Assembly: GCA_018057825.1 (NCBI GenBank)
Contig: JAGPCY010000001.1
Span: forward strand, 1-64,000
Length of the DNA stretch: 64,000 nucleotides
Direction: 5' to 3'
Origin: Kofleriaceae bacterium
GTDB taxonomy: Bacteria > Myxococcota_A > Polyangia > Haliangiales > Haliangiaceae
Part shown: in pieces, positions 59,265 through 64,000 of the stretch
Layout of the letters: the number at the start of each line of letters is the position of its first letter
How positions within the stretch are numbered: the first letter of the stretch is position 1
Program-made: the position numbers and the translations under genes
Notes under the pieces: generated by a model
The model's database searches: none
Told to the model about the DNA's origin: nothing
The model's input: the letters and a program-made list of their open reading frames with translations, nothing else

Positions 59265-60854
59265 TCACGGCGTGAGGCGGTGGCAGGCGCTGCGTTCGCG
59301 ATCGGCGCGGGGATCGGCCAGCGCGCGGTAGCCGTCGGCCAGACCGCAGCGGACCGCCGGATCGAAGGGCGACACGCGCACCGCTTGCTCGAAGGCCGCG
59401 ACGGCGCCGGTCCAGTCGCGGAGGCTGGCGCGCGCCAGGCCCAAGGTCACCGCGGCCACCGGGTCGTGCTCGTCGATCGCCGCCAGCGGCGCCGCCAGCT
59501 CGATGGCCTTCGCGGACTCGCCCAGCTCGACGTAGACCCGGGCCAGCTTGCCGGCGACGATCGGATCGGCGCCGCCGGTGGCGGCCAGGGACTTCGCGTA
59601 CTCGATCGCCGCGGCGGCGGTCAGGCCACGCGCCCGCAGCATGCCGCCCAGGCGGGCGAACTTCCGGGCCTTGCCGCTGGCGATCTCCTCGAGGCCGACG
59701 TTGTCCGACGAGGTGCCGCCCTTGGCGAAGCGGATGCGCGCGGCCTTGGCCGGGCGGACCAGCGCCGCCTTGCCGGCCGACAGATCGAGGGTGCGCAGAT
59801 GGGCCTTCCAGTCCTTCTCGACCTCGGGCCACGACGAGCCGGCGACCTCGGCGATCGCCCGGCGCGCGCTCTTGCCGTCGGCGGCCATGGCCAAGATCCG
59901 GCGCAGGCCGGGGTAGCCGACCTGGCCGTGGAGCCACGCCACCAGCGTGAAGACCTCGGCGTAGGCCAGGGCCGCGGCCTCGCTCGACGGCAGCTTCGCC
60001 ATCGACGGGTGCATCGCGTCGAGCTCGATCAGGCGCCGGTTCTTGATCGCGCTGGCCAGGAGCTGCTGCTCGATCGCGGTCAACGCCGCCGAGGGCTCGC
60101 TGCGCCAGCGCACTTGCTGGAACCGCGCCAGCCCCTCGTGCAGCCACACCGGGATGGTGTCGTTGGAGGCGTGGCTGACCACGTAGTGGACGTACTCGTG
60201 GACCAGGGCGTCGAGCCACGGATAGCCGGCCAGGGTCGCGCGCGGCGACACCAGCATCAGCTTCTCGTACTTCGACAGCGCGATCGTTCCGGTGGTCTCG
60301 ATCTCGGCCTCGGTCAGCGGCGACAGCTTGGCCAGATCGGCCGGCGCGCCGAGGATCTCGACCCGGACCTTGGTGGTCGGGCGATAGCCGAGATCGTCGC
60401 CGAGCCGCTCCCACGCCAGGTCGAGGGCGGCGCCGGCCAGGTCGACCAGGACCTCGTCGACGCCCGGGGCGTGGGCCAGCTCGAACCGCCCGGCCGGCGA
60501 GTCGCGGCGGACGAAGCCAGCGGTCAGGTCGCGGGTCCGGGTCGCCAGGGTCCGCAGGGCGCCGACCTCGCCGCCGACCTCGGTGGCGGCCAGGCCGTCG
60601 AGGTGGGTCACCGCCGCCGCGTAGTCGCCGTCGAGGAACGCGATCCGGGCCGCCAGCCAGCGGACCTCGGCCGCGGTCGGGGCGCGCTTGGCCAGCTCGG
60701 CGATCGCCGCCCGGGCCTCGGGCAGCCGGGCCTCATCGAGCAGCCGGGCGGCCCGGGTGGCGTCGCCCGACAGGGTCGGATCGCGCCGGGCCGCGGCCGG
60801 GGCGGTCAGCGCGGCCAAGAGCGCCACGATCGCCAGCAGGCGTCCGCGCGTCAT
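59265..60854 (-). CDS. secreted peptidase MA-like protein with TPR repeats
   Basis: 529 residues. The signal peptide ends about residue 22 (LTAPAAA). N-terminal TPR-like helices (about 35-100) precede a gluzincin-like domain with HEYVHY (about 218) and a downstream glutamate-containing HEGLARF, the pattern of peptidase MA-like metalloproteases. The C-terminal 150 residues again form TPR units (ARVYVELGESAKAIEL, ARASLRDWTGAVAAFEQAV). It is probably a periplasmic zinc protease. The start overlaps the previous stop (ATGA at 60851-60854). Position in a MoxR operon suggests a role in envelope stress. Confidence 0.8.
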   Translation of the reverse strand: MTRGRLLAIVALLAALTAPAAARRDPTLSGDATRAARLLDEARLPEARAAIAELAKRAPTAAEVRWLAARIAFLDGDYAAAVTHLDGLAATEVGGEVGALRTLATRTRDLTAGFVRRDSPAGRFELAHAPGVDEVLVDLAGAALDLAWERLGDDLGYRPTTKVRVEILGAPADLAKLSPLTEAEIETTGTIALSKYEKLMLVSPRATLAGYPWLDALVHEYVHYVVSHASNDTIPVWLHEGLARFQQVRWRSEPSAALTAIEQQLLASAIKNRRLIELDAMHPSMAKLPSSEAAALAYAEVFTLVAWLHGQVGYPGLRRILAMAADGKSARRAIAEVAGSSWPEVEKDWKAHLRTLDLSAGKAALVRPAKAARIRFAKGGTSSDNVGLEEIASGKARKFARLGGMLRARGLTAAAAIEYAKSLAATGGADPIVAGKLARVYVELGESAKAIELAAPLAAIDEHDPVAAVTLGLARASLRDWTGAVAAFEQAVRVSPFDPAVRCGLADGYRALADPRADRERSACHRLTP

Positions 60855-63850
60855 CGGATCAGGTCCTCGTAGTAGCGGCGGAGCTGATCGTCGTAGCCCG
60901 ACGGCGCCTTGCGCTTCATGCCCTCGAGGAGCTCCTGGCGGAAGGCCTCGGGCGCGACGTATTGATCGGCGCCCGGGATGCGCACCGGTTCGTCGCCCAG
61001 GCTGCCGTCGCCGTGGCTCTGGGCCTGGCGGGCCGCGCGCCGGGCCTCGCGCCGGGCCCCCTCGAGGGCGTCGGCCGCCGACCGGGCGGCGTCGCGCGCG
61101 CCCGACGGATCGCGGGCGCCCATGCGCTTCTCGGCCTGGCCCATCGCGCCGCTGGCCTGGCCGACCTTGTCGGCGATCGTCGGCGCGGCGTCGCCGGGCA
61201 GGCCGTCGGCGGCGGCCGCCTTGTCGGCGAGCTGCCGGGCCCGATCGCGGTTGCCGGCCTGGCGGCGGCGCAGGGCGTCGAGGCGGCGCTTGTCGTCGGG
61301 CCCGAGGATCTGATCGGGCGACGGCGTGAGCTGGCCCAGCTCGTCGAGGAGCTTGGCCGCCAGCGGCCGGGCGCGCTCGACCGCGTCGATCGCGTCGCCG
61401 GTGGCCTCGGCGAACGGCGAGCGCGGATCGTCGGCCATCGCGGCGTCGAGCTCGCTGGCCATCGTGTCGAGGCTGTCGGCGGCCTGCTTGGCCATGCCCA
61501 GGGCCTCGGCGACGTCGCCGTCGGCCAGCATGCGCTTGAGATCGTCGACCCGCTTGTCGACGATCTCCAGCTCCTCGCGGGCGAACGGGGTCAGGCCGCT
61601 GTCGGGGATCGAGGCCAGGCGATCCTCGAGCTTGTCGACCAGGCCGCGCAGGCGGTGCTGGGCGTCCTTGCCGAGATCCCGGGTCAGGGCGTCGGCGTGC
61701 TCGGCGTAGCGCTCGAAGATCCGATCGGCCTCGGCGGCGATGTCGGTCTGATCGGCGGCCAGATCGGCCAGCTCGTCCATGAGCTGATCGAGCTTCTGCT
61801 CGGCCTCGCCCATGCGATCGCCGCGCAGGCGGTGAAGGGCGTCGTCCATCGCCTGGTTGGCGGCCGCGGTGCGGGTCCGGCAGCGCTCGAGGGCGGCCTG
61901 GGCGCCGACCGCGTCGCCGGCGGCGACCGCGGCCTCGACCTCGTCCATGCACGACGTGATCTGGCGATCGGCGAGGGCGTCGGCGTGGACGAACTGGTCG
62001 AGGACGTCCTCGGCGATCCCGGCGCGCGACCGCGCCAGCTCGGCCATGCGCTGCTCGATCGCGCGCAGCTCGCGGGCGATCTCGGCCTTGAGCTTGGGAT
62101 CGCCGGTGCGGGCCAGCTCGGCCAGGAGCTCGGCCAGGCGCTTCTGGTGGGCCTCGAGCTCGTCGGCGATGTCGAGCATGCCCTCGAGCTGCTCGCGCTC
62201 GAGCCAGTCGGCCAGGAGGATCGCGTCGTCCTCGAGCTCAGCCACCACCTGCTTGTCGAGGGGGGCCAGCCGTCCGGTCGGGCGACCGCGGGCGGTGGTG
62301 GCCTTGTCGAGCAAGCGCTCCTCGGCGCCGACCAGCTTGGTCAGGCGATCGCGCACGCCGGTGATCGCCGCGCGCAGCCCGGGATCGGCCAGCGGATCGT
62401 CGGCGAAGGCCGCGGCCAGGGTGCCGGCCTCGACCGCCAGCTCGTCGAGCCCGCGGTGCAGGCCCTCGCGATCGACCTCGCCGTCGGTCGCGACCAGGCG
62501 CGCGCCCAGCGCGATCACGACATGCTCGGCCAGCGTCGCCAGCCGCGCCAGGTGCTCCTCGTGACGCTCGCGCGGCGAGAACACCCGCAGCCGGAACGGC
62601 TTCGACACGCCGCGGTTGGGCCCGTCGATCGCGTCGTTGTCGGTCGCCTCGAGGTGGTAGCTGACCACCGCGCCCGGCGGCAGGCTGAGCTCGGCGAGGT
62701 CCCACACCAGCTTGCCCTGGGTCCGGGTCGGGGCCTCGGCGAGCTGGGCGATCGGCTTCTTCTCGACCTTGCCGGCGATGTCCCACACCAGCTCGATCGC
62801 GCCGACGCCGAAGTCGTCCTCGGCGACGTAGGCCAGCTCGATCCGCTTCATGTTGGTGACGTCGAGCTCGTCGCCGGGCGCGAACAGCTCGACGGTCGGC
62901 ACCTGATCGGGCTCGACCTCGATCGTGCGCGCGGCCAGCTCGAGGCGGGTCGGCTTGCGCGGCGTGGTCAGCTCGAACCGATAGCGGGCCGGGCCGTCGA
63001 CGACGAAGTTGGCGGCCAGGCCGGCCGGCCCGGCGACCAGCGGCACGCGCTCGGGCGGGCTCGGGGCGTCGGCCGGGCCGCGCTCGAGGAGAAGCGTCAC
63101 GGTCTGGGCCGGCTCGAGGGCGGTGGTCGTGACGGTCACCGAGGTCCCGACCAGGGCCCGGAAGTCCCCCGCGGTGGCGTCGAGGCGGCTGGCCGGCCGG
63201 CGGGTGTAGGCCGGCGGCGTCAGGGTGATCGTCAGATCGCCAACCAGCGGCATCGACGACAAGGACGCGCCGTTCCACGGCCGGGCCGGCGGCGCCAGGA
63301 GCGTGCGCCAGCCATCGGCCAGCGCCGCGCCGGCCAGCGTCACCACCACCGCCACCGCCGCCGCGCTCGCGCCGAGGATCGCGCCGGCGCGCCGCTCGAG
63401 GCGACGATCGAACAAAGACGCCCGGGTCACGCCCTTCAAGCGGCGCGCGGTGCCGTCGGTGAGCGCCTCGATCAAGACCCGCGACGGCGCGCCCGGGCCG
63501 TCGGCGGTGCGAGCCAGCTCGACGGTCGACAGCAGATCCGACGCCACCGGGCGGTGACGCGCGCCGATCCACCGCGCGACCGCGTCGTCGGTGCCGAAGC
63601 GCTTGAGCGGCGCCCATACGCCGCCGACGATGGCGGCGACCAGGGCCAGGAACCCGATGAGCCCAGCCCCCGCCACCAGCGCCAGCGAGGTCGCGCGACC
63701 CGGCGACAGCGCCAGCGCGACCAGCGGCAGGAGGGTCGCCAGCGTCAGCCACGCCGCGAGCAAGAGGTACAGCGCGGCCGCGGCGAACTGACGGCGCAGG
63801 CGCACGCGCACGTCGGCGAGATAGGCGCGGATGAAGTCGATCGAAGGCAC
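60851..63850 (-). CDS. DUF4175-like large membrane protein, first gene of MoxR operon
   Basis: 999 residues from the GTG at 63850. Two N-terminal membrane helices (about 22-75, ALYLLLAAWLTLATLLPLVA) and a third near 150-172 anchor a long extracytoplasmic part. An Ig-like region (about 190-450, LVGDLTITLTPPAYTRR, TIEVEPDQVPTVELFAPGDE) is followed by a very long Ala/Glu/Asp-rich coiled coil (about 470-960). This matches the DUF4175/TIGR02302-type architecture seen upstream of moxR. The longer frame to 63967 lacks gene-like character. A TACACT box at 63892-63897 may be its -10, giving a leader of about 35 bases. Confidence 0.82.
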   Translation of the reverse strand: MPSIDFIRAYLADVRVRLRRQFAAAALYLLLAAWLTLATLLPLVALALSPGRATSLALVAGAGLIGFLALVAAIVGGVWAPLKRFGTDDAVARWIGARHRPVASDLLSTVELARTADGPGAPSRVLIEALTDGTARRLKGVTRASLFDRRLERRAGAILGASAAAVAVVVTLAGAALADGWRTLLAPPARPWNGASLSSMPLVGDLTITLTPPAYTRRPASRLDATAGDFRALVGTSVTVTTTALEPAQTVTLLLERGPADAPSPPERVPLVAGPAGLAANFVVDGPARYRFELTTPRKPTRLELAARTIEVEPDQVPTVELFAPGDELDVTNMKRIELAYVAEDDFGVGAIELVWDIAGKVEKKPIAQLAEAPTRTQGKLVWDLAELSLPPGAVVSYHLEATDNDAIDGPNRGVSKPFRLRVFSPRERHEEHLARLATLAEHVVIALGARLVATDGEVDREGLHRGLDELAVEAGTLAAAFADDPLADPGLRAAITGVRDRLTKLVGAEERLLDKATTARGRPTGRLAPLDKQVVAELEDDAILLADWLEREQLEGMLDIADELEAHQKRLAELLAELARTGDPKLKAEIARELRAIEQRMAELARSRAGIAEDVLDQFVHADALADRQITSCMDEVEAAVAAGDAVGAQAALERCRTRTAAANQAMDDALHRLRGDRMGEAEQKLDQLMDELADLAADQTDIAAEADRIFERYAEHADALTRDLGKDAQHRLRGLVDKLEDRLASIPDSGLTPFAREELEIVDKRVDDLKRMLADGDVAEALGMAKQAADSLDTMASELDAAMADDPRSPFAEATGDAIDAVERARPLAAKLLDELGQLTPSPDQILGPDDKRRLDALRRRQAGNRDRARQLADKAAAADGLPGDAAPTIADKVGQASGAMGQAEKRMGARDPSGARDAARSAADALEGARREARRAARQAQSHGDGSLGDEPVRIPGADQYVAPEAFRQELLEGMKRKAPSGYDDQLRRYYEDLIR

Positions 63851-63891
63851 AGGGAGGCCGAGGTCGCACCCGGGGCGGGCCGACGTGGCGC

Positions 63892-63897
63892 AGTGTA
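63892..63897 (-). promoter_or_regulatory. possible -10 box of the MoxR operon
   Basis: TACACT on the minus strand, about 42 bases before the GTG at 63850. Unlike most promoters here it would give a short untranslated leader. No clear -35. Confidence 0.35.
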
Positions 63898-63959
63898 GCG
63901 CGCGCGGCGCGGGTGCGCAGGCGGTAGCGTCCGAGGAGCGACGTAGGTATAACCGGCCG

Positions 63960-64000
63960 GTGACCAAGCGCGCCGGGCTGGCGACTGCGCGGGCCCCGGC
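63960..64000 (+). CDS. possible start of a rightward gene, truncated by window end
   Basis: TATAAC at 63948-63953 lies six bases before a GTG at 63960, the spacing seen for leaderless genes in this window. The frame (starting MTKRAGLATARAP) stays open with GC-rich third positions to the edge. Only 13 codons are visible, so product and even existence are uncertain. Confidence 0.35.
   Translation, partial: MTKRAGLATARAP

Overview
This window is very GC-rich DNA in which nearly every base is coding. The gene content points to a myxobacterium-like organism (Myxococcota, perhaps near Haliangiales/Kofleriaceae). The evidence is many lipoproteins with Asp/Ala- or Pro-rich linkers, MopE-like Cys-rich lipoproteins, a PilZ-receiver-DUF4388 protein and a MoxR/DUF58/BatA operon. 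The taxonomic placement is inference; no rRNA, tRNA, CRISPR array or insertion sequence was seen.

Left flank (1-12706): a hexanucleotide repeat tract, a lipoprotein plus TonB-dependent receptor pair, two families of tandem repeats (one a fivefold array carrying a rho-independent-type terminator), a membrane protein, a TPR protein, radA, an outer-membrane protein and a VCBS-like lipoprotein.

Core (12749-51967): about 39 kb dominated by radical SAM (rSAM) enzymes. Fourteen genes carry 17 canonical CX3CX2C modules and two modules with an unusual CX24-27CX2C arrangement. Several proteins have two or three rSAM modules. One 1466-residue protein fuses three rSAM-like modules to a Gfo/Idh/MocA dehydrogenase, and another fuses rSAM-SPASM to a methyltransferase. 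Between them lie an HExxH peptide beta-hydroxylase homologue, three DUF483-like proteins (GYPxCCV motif), a free-standing SPASM-like C-terminal domain, a Tat-secreted protein and several lipoproteins. Embedded in the region is a recognisable His-Xaa-Ser (Hxs) peptide system: a precursor ending in 16 HxS triplets plus Trp, maturase HxsB and two HxsD-like proteins. The co-occurrence of a precursor, maturases, an HExxH enzyme and many rSAM proteins suggests an unusually large ribosomal-peptide or protein-modification island. Only the Hxs part has an obvious substrate, so the chemistry of the rest is unknown.

Expression: twelve start codons lie exactly six nucleotides downstream of a TAnnnT-like -10 box. 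This indicates widespread leaderless transcription, often from tight divergent promoters. Two rSAM genes are preceded by tiny leader ORFs that end in a GTGA overlap with the main start.

Right flank (52032-64000): a MopE-like lipoprotein, a NagZ-type glycosidase, and a five-gene leftward operon (DUF4175-like, peptidase/TPR, MoxR, DUF58, BatA-like), followed by a possible partial gene at the right edge.
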